Shown piece by piece: positions 11,704 to 22,521 of a DNA stretch of 64,000 nt (its first letter is position 1; each line of letters begins with the position of its first letter). The stretch is from Rotaria sp. Silwood1 (Eukaryota > Rotifera > Eurotatoria > Philodinida > Philodinidae): positions 186,001 to 250,000 of the forward strand of contig CAJNOP010000078.1 of NCBI GenBank assembly GCA_905250075.1, written 5' to 3'. The notes under the pieces are model-generated. The model saw only the letters and a program-made list of their open reading frames with translations, was not told the origin of the DNA and did not search any database. The position numbers and the translations under genes are program-made.

Positions 11704-11801
11704 AACAGGTATACTGGCCGGTCTGCAGAAATGGCTTGCGACCGGTCGCTAGATAGCGTTGACCGGTCCATTGACTTTTCCACGCCGACCGGTTACCTGT
11801 T
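11704..11801. repeat. Short inverted repeat with four CCGGT motifs
   Basis: AACAGGTA at 11704 pairs with TACCTGTT ending at 11801. Between them GGCCGGTC, GACCGGTC, GACCGGTC and GACCGGTT occur within about 90 bp, far above expectation in AT-rich DNA. It could be a tiny MITE or a cluster of palindromic protein-binding sites; neither is proven. Confidence 0.5.
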
Positions 11802-11879
11802 CCATCTTAGCGTTAGACAATAATTCAGAGCGAGAAATACCATTTCTTCATACCAATAATTATTCGCGTTTTCGAGAAG

Positions 11880-12150
11880 CAGATTTTATATTTGTATTTT
11901 CTGACCTCGATTTCCTTTCGTAAACCTTTATAATACATCGTCATTTGCTCGAAAACCCCTCCCTTGACCCTCAAAACTCAATTCAAAATTTTGAAAAACT
12001 GACTTCAGATTCGGATTCTCCGACCTCGATTTACTTTCGTCAACCTTTATAAAATATCATTATTATCCCAAAAAACCCTTCCCTCGACCCTAAAAGCTCA
12101 ATTCAAAATTTTGAGAATCTGATTTCAGATTCGGATTCTCCGACCCTGAT
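11880..12150 (+). repeat. Direct repeat, unit about 120 bp, 2+ copies
   Basis: The motif CTGACCTCGATTT (or CCGACC variant) occurs at 11901, 12020 and 12140, steps of 119 and 120 bp. Between them AACCTTTATAA, CCCTTCCCTCGACCCT and CTCAATTCAAAATTTTGA recur. The last unit is truncated. Confidence 0.75.
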
Positions 12151-12647
12151 TTATAGAATTACAAAAGATGTTTTTTTTGACCTTGGTGTTTTTTTTAACC
12201 CCGATGGTTTTTTGACCCCGACAAACAAACACCCAAATCATTTTCAGTTTTTCTCGTATCACCCTCCCTTCAGTCGAGGGAATAAAAAGAAACTAAAAAC
12301 CAAAATTTCAGTTCATCTGAACATACCATTTTGGAGGACCGGGAGAGAAAATTAGGAGTCGTTTTTTGCCATTGTGGACCTATTATCTGACAGAAGACAG
12401 CATTCGGAAGCTTTGAGCAGACGACCACTTCTACTGTACTCATCAAGATTTACTTGTCCTGAAAATTTCAAATTTTTTCTGATGAGCCGTTTTTAAGAAA
12501 TTTCGGAACGGCAGGAGTACCCTTAAAGTCATTTCGTTAGGGAAATCTCATATAATCCGAATTTTTCTTTACTCCAGTAGTTTTGTTCTTGCAATAATGG
12601 GCAAAACTCTGTCTTCCAAAAGCTGATGGATTCAAACAAAACGAAGA

Positions 12648-12765
12648 TCCTAGCCAATCCGAATTCAGCAAGAGCTTTCCCCCCTATTCTAAAGACAAAA
12701 CATGTCGTTGTCAGGGCTTAACAGAAGCTTAGCAGATATTCTCTCTTAAATGACTCCGACAACAG
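12648..12765. mobile_element. Fragment related to the 3635-5141 element
   Basis: AGCCAATCCGAATTCAGCA, a TATTCTAAAGACAAAACATG block and an AACAGAAGCTTAGCAGATATTCTCT block match in order the interior of the element around 4280-4390. Both ends are missing. It looks like a decayed relic. Confidence 0.55.
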
Positions 12766-13577
12766 CATGCTGAACCTTCATTGGAGTAGAGAAAAACTCG
12801 AAATTCAATGATGCTCGTTTGACGCAATCATTTGAAGTTAACATTATGTGTTAAATAATAAAACATGGCTTAATTTTACAGTAAGTTAAATGTTTCATTC
12901 TTAAGTTACACTGTTTTTATTCGTAGATAAAAGAACAAATGATCATGCTTGTTCATATCAAAAAAGTGGTTCCTATAGTATTGATATATCAAAACGAAGT
13001 TTTCGATAATGATCAAACATTTTAACAAGATGAAGGTAATGCACAACTATATCCTTTAACATAGCAATTATTGTCGGAACTATTTTCCATTATTAATTGA
13101 CAAAATGCTTTGGCTTTCAAATATTTTTGATTAAAATTCTTTGCTCCATTAAATATAGAGTGAATTTGTCATCATTGTTAACTGGATAATTATGAAATCA
13201 AAAGTAAAAATCAGTCAATAGCTAAAATTTGCATTAAAAACAATTGTACAATCGTTTTATTTGAAACCTATGCTAGTTGGACTAAATAGATTATAATGTA
13301 CTTCATACAATCATCGAAAACAACTTGTATTAATATAAACAACATAGTTTTATGGAACGTTGAACGAAGAATGTTGTGAAGAAAGTTAGCCGAACGCAGT
13401 AAGAAAAATATATTGTAAAACTATTAAAGAGCTCACTTATTCGGCCGCGCCCAATACAAGAAAGAAAAGAAAAAAAACAAGATGTTTCCTTGACAATGGC
13501 GTTGTTTTGATTGATTGAGTACATAGCTCGTTTGAGGATAATTTTTTAAATGAAAGAAAAAATGAATTCAAACTTAC
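12766..13577. other. No gene recognised
   Basis: AT-rich sequence downstream of the exon that ends at 13578 on the minus strand. I looked for continuation exons here and found none with acceptable coding quality. Confidence 0.35.
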
Positions 13578-13807
13578 CTGAATATAACTGGTAATAGAAT
13601 ATTCGAAGGCATTATTTGACGCCAAGCAAATTGACCAAGACGAGATGTTATATCCATTGATTTCATGTCTGAGAACCTTTGATTAATATCTTTATTATTA
13701 AATAACAAAGAATTATTTGTTGATAATTTTAAAGGTTTTATCAACTTTGAATTCGACATCAATCCATCGACTTTGATTGACGATGAATAATTATATTCTG
13801 ACAACAT
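13578..13807 (-). CDS. Hypothetical protein, N-terminal exon
   Basis: A minus-strand ATG frame of 76 codons that ends in ..CAG followed by GTAAGT, a strong splice donor, at 13577-13572. Codon use is strongly A/T-ending like the secure exons. The peptide is Ser/Asn-rich at the start (residues 5-35) and then runs MDITSRLGQFAWRQIMPSN, which looks conserved, but I cannot name a family. The following exon was not found in the next several hundred bases, so the gene is either interrupted, lost downstream or uses a long intron. A plus-strand frame starts 194 bp upstream in the opposite direction. Confidence 0.4.
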
Positions 13808-14001
13808 ATATCAATTTTTTTTATACAATTTTATCTAAAATGTGAACCATTCTTTGAGGTTTAAATCCTTTTTATGTGTGAAAAAATAATTGGAGTAAAA
13901 ATTCAACGTTGTAGTGTAATGCATGTCATTAAATGAACATGTTTCGATTTCACTTAAAAGGGATCTTATAAAAAAAAGTTTTTCCCTCTTTTGAAGCTCG
14001 C

Positions 14002-14277
14002 ATGATTAATGCAATAGCTAAAAACTATCAGTTCTTATCAGATAAAAAGAGAAAAACATTCACACGTTTTCACATGAATAAGATTTCATCAAGCAAATAT
14101 GATCAGTTACAAGCAAGACCACACCTAAGCAATAGCTATTATCCAGCCTTACATAATTTGACGAGTAAAAGTGAAATAGGAAAAACATATTCAATTAATT
14201 TGATGGATTCGAATGTGAATTTAGAATGGCGAATACATTTTTGCACATTTTACTTGCGTAATAAAAAAAACACATAG
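14002..14277 (+). CDS. Hypothetical protein, 91 aa
   Basis: An ATG frame in a segment where codons look coding-like, with Lys/Ser-rich residues 13-60 (SSSKYDQLQARPHLSN and LHNLTSKSEIGKTYS) and no membrane segment. No domain is recognised. It starts 194 bp from a divergent ATG at 13807, so the two could share a promoter region. The last 15 codons look like read-through into noncoding sequence, which suggests an exon ending before about 14230. Low certainty. Confidence 0.25.
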   Translation: MINAIAKNYQFLSDKKRKTFTRFHMNKISSSKYDQLQARPHLSNSYYPALHNLTSKSEIGKTYSINLMDSNVNLEWRIHFCTFYLRNKKNT

Positions 14278-14279
14278 AG

Positions 14280-15728
14280 AGTAATACACAATGTGCCTGA
14301 CGAGTGTCGACAGAAGAAATATGCAAGTAAATGCATCATGCATCGAGCACAGCGGAAGAAATGGAAAGAGAAGAATCACGCGAGGAAAAGGGAGAGAGAG
14401 AAAGGCGTATGCCAGTGTGTGCAGATAGAATGACGAAAAATAAAGGCCTAACACTCATTTTCACGTCTCACTGCCAGTCTTCTATTGTGGATGACGTTTG
14501 CATAGCTAATAGTAATTTGAAAAAAACATCTACTCTCATGGTTGACTTGACAACGAGAGAGGTAAAACAAAGTAATGTCCTCGCATAAACATTTATTTGG
14601 ACAGGCAACTGACATGTGTACATCTTATATAAAAGCAAAAAAAAGCGAGTCACAAATAGAAGAAATAAATGTATGAATGCGTCGTTCCCGTAGTGTCCTA
14701 TTATATTTACCCACAGTTTCGTTTCAAGGCAATACCAAACAATACACAGCGTAGTGTCAGTGAATCTTTGTCCCACGAGTCAATCTTGTCTTTTTTCGTC
14801 GAGATAATTGCAGCTGACAAAGCATAAAGCCAAACTACACTCTTTTTTAAACTGTAAGAAAAAAACAAAGAGTAATTGGGTAAAAGAAAAGAAGTGTGTG
14901 CTCATTTTTAATACAGATCGTTGAAATACTATCTATGGTAAATCATGATAAAATAGATGAAGTTCAGCTTTCCACCAAATTTTAATTATTTACTAAGAAG
15001 AAAATTTGAGGATAGGCTTGAATAAAATTTTGTGTTAATTCACTCTGGTCACAACTAGTTAATGGCTCTTAAGCTAACAAAACCTTTTAACTTCTATGCA
15101 TTCCATAAATTTTGGCTTCCTAAACGAGGAGAAAAATTTTGCTTCATGATAAAGAATAAGAATCTACATGCACGATTCAGGCTTTTAGCAAATTTCAGAA
15201 AAACACCTATGTATTTCGATGGACTAGACATCTTGTAACAAAACACAATGATATGTTATCATAACTATAAATGATTAGAATCGATTCAGCATGATGTAAC
15301 AGTAAGTTTATCGTTATTGAAAAGATGAAAATCATCATGGATAGACATGGCCCAAACCTAAACTGTTTGAACTCGAATAAACCGAGCTCGAACTCGAACC
15401 TACATACTCGAACTCGATTGAGCTCGAACTCAAAAGATCGAGTGCGAGTCGAGTTCAATCTGCTAAAGCTCGGCATCGAAACTCGAAGTGGTGTCCAGGT
15501 TTGGTACCTGTCTAATTATGGAGAATAATACATTTTAGTACTTCTATATATTTGGTAAAATAGACCTGTCCTTCAAGCTCTTATTCATGTACTAAACGGA
15601 ATTGCAATAGTTTCCAGTGCTTTCATCGTTCTTCTGAGTCATTATCATTATCTAATTATAGTCTTTTTGTAAAGAAACTTATATATATGTATATAAATAT
15701 ACTTATAGGTGTTTCTTATATTTAGGTT
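14280..15728. other. Intergenic with GA-rich and CTCGAA-rich patches
   Basis: A GA-rich purine stretch lies at 14340-14405. At 15365-15445 the word CTCGAACTCGA and variants recur six or more times (AACTCGAATAAACCGAGCTCGAAC and onward), giving an irregular short repeat that generates artefactual open frames on both strands. No gene is supported. Confidence 0.5.
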
Positions 15729-15859
15729 TAGGGCTGTACCGCTCACGCTCATGAGCGCTCATATGAGCGTGAGCGACCACCCCTCACGTGAGCATCAGCA
15801 TCAGCGAAAAAACGCTCACGCTCATATGAGCGCTCGTAAGCGTGAGCGGTACAGCCCTA
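15729..15859. mobile_element. hAT-type MITE, 131 bp, with 8 bp target duplication
   Basis: TAGGGCTGTACCGCTCACGCT at the left end is matched by its complement at the right end (AGCGTGAGCGGTACAGCCCTA, one base different), with long subterminal arms made of GAGCGTGAGCGC-type words. The element is flanked on both sides by the identical 8-mer TTTAGGTT (15721-15728 and 15860-15867). An 8 bp duplication and TAGGGCTG-type ends are typical of the hAT superfamily. It has no coding capacity. Confidence 0.93.
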
Positions 15860-15869
15860 TTTAGGTTAG

Positions 15870-17561
15870 CTTCTATTTTAGTTGATACATATTAAGTTCA
15901 TAAGAGAAGATCTTTGTTTCATCGAAGCATAAATAGTACTCTACAACAGTTGTTTATTTTTCTTAACTATTATTATGTAGAATTCAAGCTCAACTTACGT
16001 ATGTCAAACATTTTTCATGGAATGTCTCATTTCATAATTAATCGGGATTGTTCAGACGACATATAACATACAACTATGTTTTGAATTTCTCATTTAATGC
16101 CATGTGATGAAGCAATATTGAAATTCAAATTTGCCAAGTCTCTTGTACAAGTTTGTTAAAATATACTAAACAAATTTTTACCTATTCGTTGATTTTCAGT
16201 AATAACTACGCAGGGGAATACCAGGATAATGTTGTTCATAACTCAAACTTCATGAAGAATTGAGGTTTGCGCAGTAGACTTCCTTGGATCAGTTTCATGC
16301 TTAAGTAGGTATGGGTGCAGCTTCGAAAATACTCGATCCGATATACTCTAGGTAGAAGTAAGAGCTGATTTTAACTTAATTATCAAAAGATAACCATCTA
16401 GATTGCCTGAGAAAATACAGATACTCGAGATAAGCATGTAGCATCTTCGGCATGACTATCGAAACTAGGTAAGGTAACTTCATTGAGAGTATTAAGCGTG
16501 CAATTGTGGTCCCAATTCAAAAGCAAAAATTTTGAATACGACGGGTCTGTTATACAGAATTAAAAGCTGTTATTGTTCGACTGAGATTGGTGAGCTTTAG
16601 TTACAATTACATCATAATAGAATTTCGTTTCAAAAATTGTTATTCTCAATGCTAGACCAGGCGGAAGCTATAAGAACTAGAAAAGTACTCGAACTATTTT
16701 CGAGCTTTGGGTTTCATATTCTGGCTATAGGCACCTCTCGGCAGTTTTAAGAGAATCATAGAGGCTTTCGTACTGATGGCACTTCTTTCTCGAGAAAAAG
16801 TCCAGATTATGTGGCACAAAAAACAAGAATTTTTAAGTTTTTGAAATTACCTCTCATATATTGCCTCAGATGATACCTACAGTCTGTTAGAAAATGATTC
16901 GATTACAGTTTTTGAATTATCCAACTTTTAAATCTTCCACTAGATTGATTTATGAAATACTGAAGCTCGAATAATGAGAAACCTACTCTACAATAATTAC
17001 TTCAATGCATGAACAATTAATATGATACGACACTTTAGTCATGTAGGTGGGAAAAACACATTAATCACAGTGATAATCTATGTAGAAATGATAAAAACAC
17101 GATACTTTCTGAGGACACTATGAACAACAAATAGCACTATAAGATAAAAATCTCTGTTTCTTGCATATATACGAGCTGAAAGAGAAATAAACTTCGATGA
17201 CATAATTATGGTTTCTAGGTTGATTCTTTAGATATTCATTTATCAACGAATTACGTTGAACAAGTTCACAAAAAAAACAGTGCACCTCTGGCGAGATCTA
17301 TACCTAATACGATCTAATTTAACAATAAAATTTTGATCTAATATTCGTATAGCTAATTGGTCAAGTCCAACTCACTCATAAATACGACGATTAATAAGTT
17401 TCATCGGTCTATTAAAATATCCATTGGTGCAGAAATCTCTTATCCTTGGTTATATTATATATTTTTAATCGGTTCAAGACAAGACTTCTGATATATCTGG
17501 TTATAATTATAACCTTGCCATGTATCTGAAAGAAGCAGACAGTTCTTAGGTGTATTGAGAA
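15870..17561. other. Intergenic, no gene seen
   Basis: About 1.7 kb of AT-rich sequence without supportable exons, RNA genes or obvious repeats. Confidence 0.4.
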
Positions 17562-18154
17562 CCCATGTCCTTTGATCGTGAGCTGAATCGCGATAGAATC
17601 GCCGATTATTCCAGATTATTTCAGCGATTTTTACGATAAATCGTGATTTTATGCAAAATTTAACCGTCTGTTTACTGATATTTTCTACTATTTCATTGGT
17701 TCTTTTGGAGACACATATTTGGATTTTTTCTTGAATTTAATTCAATTTTTTTTCTTCTCAAGATCCAAGCCGATCAGATCGTGCGATCTGTCCGATCTCG
17801 AGCTGGGCCGATTCTTATCAGACCGCTTCAGTGTAGTCCTCTCCAGATCATGGAGCGGGATTGGCATTTCCTTGATTAAAAATAACCAAGAAATAATTTA
17901 TCAGAAAAGTATATTTCGAAAATTTATTTGTTATGCATTGAACGGCGTTGTTTATATATCCGTGTGTGTTCATAACAAAACGGTGAATGAATAATTGTCA
18001 TGATTTATCAATGATTTTTGAAAATCAGCTCTTCTCCCATAATCACGATAAAATCTGATATAATCGTCGATCTTTTAAAGAAATACGATAAATCACGATT
18101 TTACGCCAATTTTTTAGAAAATCGCGAAAATCGCGGTGATTCTCACGACATGGG
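17562..18154. mobile_element. 593 bp inverted-repeat element
   Basis: CCCATGTC-CTTTGATCGTGAG...AATCGCGAT at the left pairs with ATCGCG..GATT-CTCACGACATGGG at the right. Subterminal words CGATAAATCGTGATTTTA (about 17633) and CGATAAATCACGATTTTA (about 18087) strengthen the symmetry. The open frame at 17719-17994 lies inside and has no recognisable product. A target duplication is not clear. Non-autonomous element of unknown family. Confidence 0.7.
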
Positions 18155-19361
18155 AATTACAACTTAATCAAGCCCATAATTAACACGAGAACAAGTGAGT
18201 TTTTTAGGCTTTGAACAAGTAACAAAAAAATTATCGGTTTCAGCCAATCCAGATTGAATATCTGAAATTAAGTGAAGTTCAATAAACATAAAAATATCGA
18301 GAATTTAGAATGCATCTTTATTGATACATCCAGTTGGTTTCTGAAGACATGAGAAAGAGGCTCGATCACCTTTTCTTCCTAACTAACAAAGAAATTTGAA
18401 TGATGTGTGAATGAGAATTTGAGGCTTTTATTATTACCACATTCATTCTCATCTTTTCTTTTTTTTACAAGACAATTTACAAGGTCTTGAAAGTTTTTCT
18501 TCAAAACCACTTGATCTGTATTAGGAATTCGGTTTGTAAAACCGTTTTCCGTCTCTGTTCGCATAATATTGAAAAGTTTTTCACAAGCGGTACTAATATA
18601 ATTGAAATTTATATCTAGTATCAATGAACAAATTTCAAATATTTCAAAAAATAGAATAGTTACACTTGAACATATCGATCTAATGTGGCAAGCAACAAAA
18701 TTGGACACAGACGGTTGTCAAGCCTTTTATTGTAGCGCATCGTTTTAGATCCATAGCATGAATACACAAAAGTTGATGACCAGCATTTTTAAACAATTGA
18801 AAAACAAATAAATCGATTTCATTTAGTTTTTATTGTTTTAATTCACTACGAAGAACATGGTCACAGTAGCCAAAGAAATATTGTCTGTCGATAATTCGAT
18901 AGAATTGACAACTGATGTGATCGTGAAAACATGATCTAAAAGGAGTATTGAAGTATAGTCATATAAATTTGTACATCCCTTTTCTTCATCCCCTCCCTTT
19001 CTCCGTAAGACCGTATATCAACAGCGTCTCGTAATAATATATAAACTATCTTCTCACTACGTTTCTAAACGGTTCAGTAAAAGAATGATGAAGAAATGTA
19101 CACCAAAAGAGATGGAACAAAAAAAACTTCCGTATGATTATTAAGAGCAGCTACATCATGTTTCGACTTTGAATCTCACAGAGGTTACGCTAACAGCTTT
19201 TTCATCCATGTTTTTGCATTCGATTTTGACCGACTTCATCATTGCAGTCTAGTATGTTTTCATATAATGAACAGAATACTTGTGCATTGATTGTTCGTCA
19301 TTTTCTTGTTCTTCTTCTGCTGTTGCAACCGCTGTTAAGTCTTTCGTCCTGACGATAATAA
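18155..19361. other. No supported gene
   Basis: A 109-codon minus frame at 18379-18708 opens with GTG rather than ATG and has no recognisable domain. I do not count it as a gene, although an internal exon cannot be excluded. Confidence 0.35.
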
Positions 19362-19880
19362 AGGACACACCTAGTTTTTTCGATTATTGCCCCACAATAA
19401 ATTAGGTTGGTCTCATGTTTCTATCACAGATAGATCTAGTGTTAGTTTATTTGCTCTAAAATTTTCAGCCCTATATGATGAGAATTTGTTCAGAAAACTG
19501 GAAATATGCATTATGCAAGTAGAACGAAAATTTAGTGTGCTGTTCATCTGTATGATATTTTATATTTCATTTGGAATCTTGTACGATAAATAGTTGCCTA
19601 TTGAGTCTGGATTATAGAAGGATATATCTTAAAATATCTCTCTTCATAGTCTACCTCCAGTACGCAACTATTTACCATACAAGATTCCAAATGAAATATA
19701 AAATATTATAAAGATGAACATCATACTAAATTTTTGCTCTACTCCCATAAGGCATATTTGTGGTTTTTTGAATAAATTCTCATTATATAGGTCTGAGATT
19801 TTTAGTGTCCGTTAAGTATAAATATGAGATCAAACTGATGTATTATGACGTAATAACCAAAAAAAAACTATGTATATCCT
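19362..19880. mobile_element. Foldback element, 519 bp
   Basis: Arms of about 240 bp are imperfect complements: AGGACACACCTAGTTTTTT on the left against AAAAACTATGTATATCCT on the right, then GGTCTCAT/ATGAGATC, and best conserved CATTTGGAATCTTGTA...ATAGTTGC against GCAACTAT...TACAAGATTCCAAATG. The loop between arms is about 60 bp (19598-19660). It encodes nothing recognisable. A foldback or MITE structure. Confidence 0.8.
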
Positions 19881-20723
19881 CTATTTTGACCAGTGGAATC
19901 CATGGTTATTGTTATTGCCAAATTCTTCTTCAGATTTGATCTACTCATCATCTTCAAAATTTTTCGACGCATCTTCTGAGTGATCATCGAATGAATCTCT
20001 GTGATGAAGTGTCGATTAAATCGCAAAATTCGAACAATGAGATAATGTTGAATGAGATCTTCAACTTGTATATCTTCGTTAAAGATTTCCTTCTTCTTCG
20101 GAACAGTATCTTCATGCTATGATATGCTATTGAACTGAAGCTTTGTAGTGGTGCCAAACTTGCAAGCTCAATTCAATTGAACAACTATTCTTTAAATTAC
20201 AATTCTCTACATGTAATATCTCAAAATCTTTCTCGTATTCCTAAAAATTATAAAAATATTACAAACATTTAAATTACGTTTTACTCTCATTTGATCTTAA
20301 CTAACTTTACTTCGATCGCAACTTCGATCTGAAATCCGTGAATAGCTTTCTGCGACATTGTCGTCTTATTGAGAGAAATGCTTTATATGTGTGTCTCTGT
20401 GGCATCCATATTGCTCTACATCGATATCGTTGTCGTTGATAAGACAAGAGTAAATCAAAGATATTTAGATCGAAAAAAAACAAATGTTTTCTAAATAATT
20501 CAAAAGGTATGTTCTTGTCATCAATAGATAGGAACAATTTTATCAACATTAACAATTCTCTTTGATAAAAAAAGATAAGAGAAGAAAATGTTTTGTATGT
20601 TTCCTAATTACGATCGAAATTTAACTTATTTAATAGCATAAAAACAATTTTACAAATAAAACAAAATATATTGCATTGAAAATTGATAATAAAAAGATGC
20701 ATAAATAAATTAATCAATGAAAA
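19881..20723. other. 3' flank of the ZIP13-like gene, no gene seen
   Basis: The sequence becomes very AT-rich towards 20723. A short minus frame at 20307-20555 does not begin with ATG and shows no domain. Confidence 0.4.
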
Positions 20724-21835
20724 TTAGCCTATGTAGAGAACAGCAAAATATATAATACAAAGTCCTCCGGAAACACCAATGAATTGTCGAAATGAATGTC
20801 TAAGATATGAAATAAATCTATCACATTTTAGAAAAGTAAGATCTTACATTAAATCATTTTCTTTTAATAAATCAGGTACTGTTTTAACAAGAGCCACATA
20901 TAGGAAACCGCCACTAGTGAAAGGTAGTACCCATAAAGTACCTAAATGACAAAAAAAATTATCAAAAAAACAAAAGAAAACATGAAAAGAAGATAAACTT
21001 ACTGTGAATTGAACTAGAATAGTATAGTGCCATTGAAGCACCTAAAATTCCTCCTAAACCAGTAACAAGTTGAGCTTTTGTAGCTTCCCAACGATCGAAA
21101 CCCGATCGTAAAAGTATTGCAAAATCTCCCATTTCATGAGGAATTTCATGAATTACAATTCCTACAAGTGTTGTCATTCCTACCAATGAACTTATAGCAA
21201 AACCACCACCTATAGCTGCACCATGTGTTAAGTTGTCTATAAAATTAGCTAATAAATTTAAATAGCCTGTTGCCTATTAGATGACAAATTAATTTTTGCT
21301 ATTTTACATAATCAAAAAAAACGTGACATACTTTGATTTTTCGCTCTGTTGATATAAAAATTTTGTCTTCATTCTAAAAATATTAATTTTTACTAAATTT
21401 CTTTTCGTATATTCATCTATTATTTAATACCATTGATAATTGATTGTGTTCTAATTTTTCATGAGAAGAATCATCTTCATCATCTGGAAAGATTTGTTCA
21501 ATAAGAAAAAAAACAAATAAACCAATTAAAGTCCAAAGACCAATATTAACTGAAGACGCATGTGGATGAGCAAATGCTTCAGGTAATAAATGAAGAAACA
21601 CATCAGCTAATTGACTACCTACAGCTACACTTAATAATAATTCTAAGTAAGGTTTATCTTCTATTTAATAGAAATAAATCAATTAGAAATAAAAACAGAT
21701 TCAATCGTAATTACTTTTTGTTTGTTCATTAGGAACAATAAAAATCGGTAAAAGACCAATGCAGCCAACACCAGCCGCTCCCAATAATGCACTGAACCAT
21801 GTTTGAAATGAATAACTAACTAAATCTGTTGTCAT
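20724..21835 (-). CDS. SLC39A13: ZIP13-like zinc transporter, six exons
   Basis: The predicted product is a 283 aa member of the ZIP (SLC39) family closest, from memory, to ZIP13, which moves zinc out of the Golgi or vesicles into the cytosol. Exons on the minus strand: 21715-21835, 21431-21660, 21332-21373, 21003-21273, 20848-20941 and 20724-20817, all with GT-AG introns of 57-93 bp and consistent phases. Diagnostic pieces are VFLHLLPEAFAH in TM2, DNLTHG (metal site, TM4), HEIPHEMGDFAILLRSGFDRW (TM5 HExPHE motif) and WVLPFTSGGFLYVALVKTVPDLL. The first exon begins ATG directly before TM1 and lacks the N-terminal signal region of vertebrate ZIP13, and the cytosolic loop is short, which explains the reduced length (about 370 aa in mammals). 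An extra upstream exon cannot be excluded. No damage is seen; it looks functional. Confidence 0.92.
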
Positions 21836-22281
21836 TTGGTTGAATAGGATAAAAATCACGATACCTTTATCTTCAATTAATGATATTAATCACCTATTTT
21901 TTTTTTCTATTAAAATGTCGAATGTATATACTTTCTTACCTAGCAAAAAAAAAATATGTCAGAGAGAAAAACAAATTTTAGTGTGCTGTTGTTGTTATGA
22001 TGCACATTACACACACATTCATATAAATGAATCATATATCTGCATTGTCACCTAGCTTAAAACCAAAAAAAAAGAAGAGTATTAAACAGAGGTCGTACAT
22101 GTTTTCTTTTTTTTTGTAATTACAGTATCTATTCTTACTTAATCATTTTATTACGTACAATCATTTTGTTATTAAGCAAATAATTATAATCAAAATATTT
22201 TTGTGAAAAAAAAAACACGACAGTACGATTTATGATTTAGTTTATTTTCTAATTTGAATCCGTATATATTGAATAATAAAA

Positions 22282-22521
22282 TCAAGTTAATTTAAAACCA
22301 CGTAAAAGAAAAAAAATAAATATATCAACGAGTAATATAAAATATGGTAAAAGAACAAGAATTATTTCACCAAGTGTTGCTTGTCGTTGAGAAAATGATA
22401 TTTGACGTGGAACAAATGATGAACGATGATAACCTATTGGATTTTGATGAAATTCTTCGTTTTCTTCATTTTCTTCAATATAACTTTTAGAAGCATTATT
22501 GCTCGTTGTCGTTGAAGACAT
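22282..22521 (-). CDS. Small C-terminally anchored membrane protein, 79 aa
   Basis: An ATG-started minus frame of 79 codons with A/T-ending codon bias. Residues 1-24 are Ser/Asn/Glu-rich and polar, residues 25-48 are basic and Gln/Ser-rich, and residues 49-75 form one long hydrophobic stretch (GEIILVLLPYFILLVDIFIFFLL) followed by a short basic tail. This predicts a tail-anchored protein, with one membrane segment or a tight hairpin because of the internal Pro and Asp. It resembles small integral membrane proteins of the secretory pathway in layout, but I cannot assign a family. It lies 447 bp upstream of the ZIP13-like gene on the same strand, with no sign of co-transcription. Confidence 0.6.
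   Translation of the reverse strand: MSSTTTSNNASKSYIEENEENEEFHQNPIGYHRSSFVPRQISFSQRQATLGEIILVLLPYFILLVDIFIFFLLRGFKLT

Noticed and set aside
17719..17994. 91-codon frame as a gene
   Set aside because: It starts with TTG, lies inside an inverted-repeat element and has no domain.
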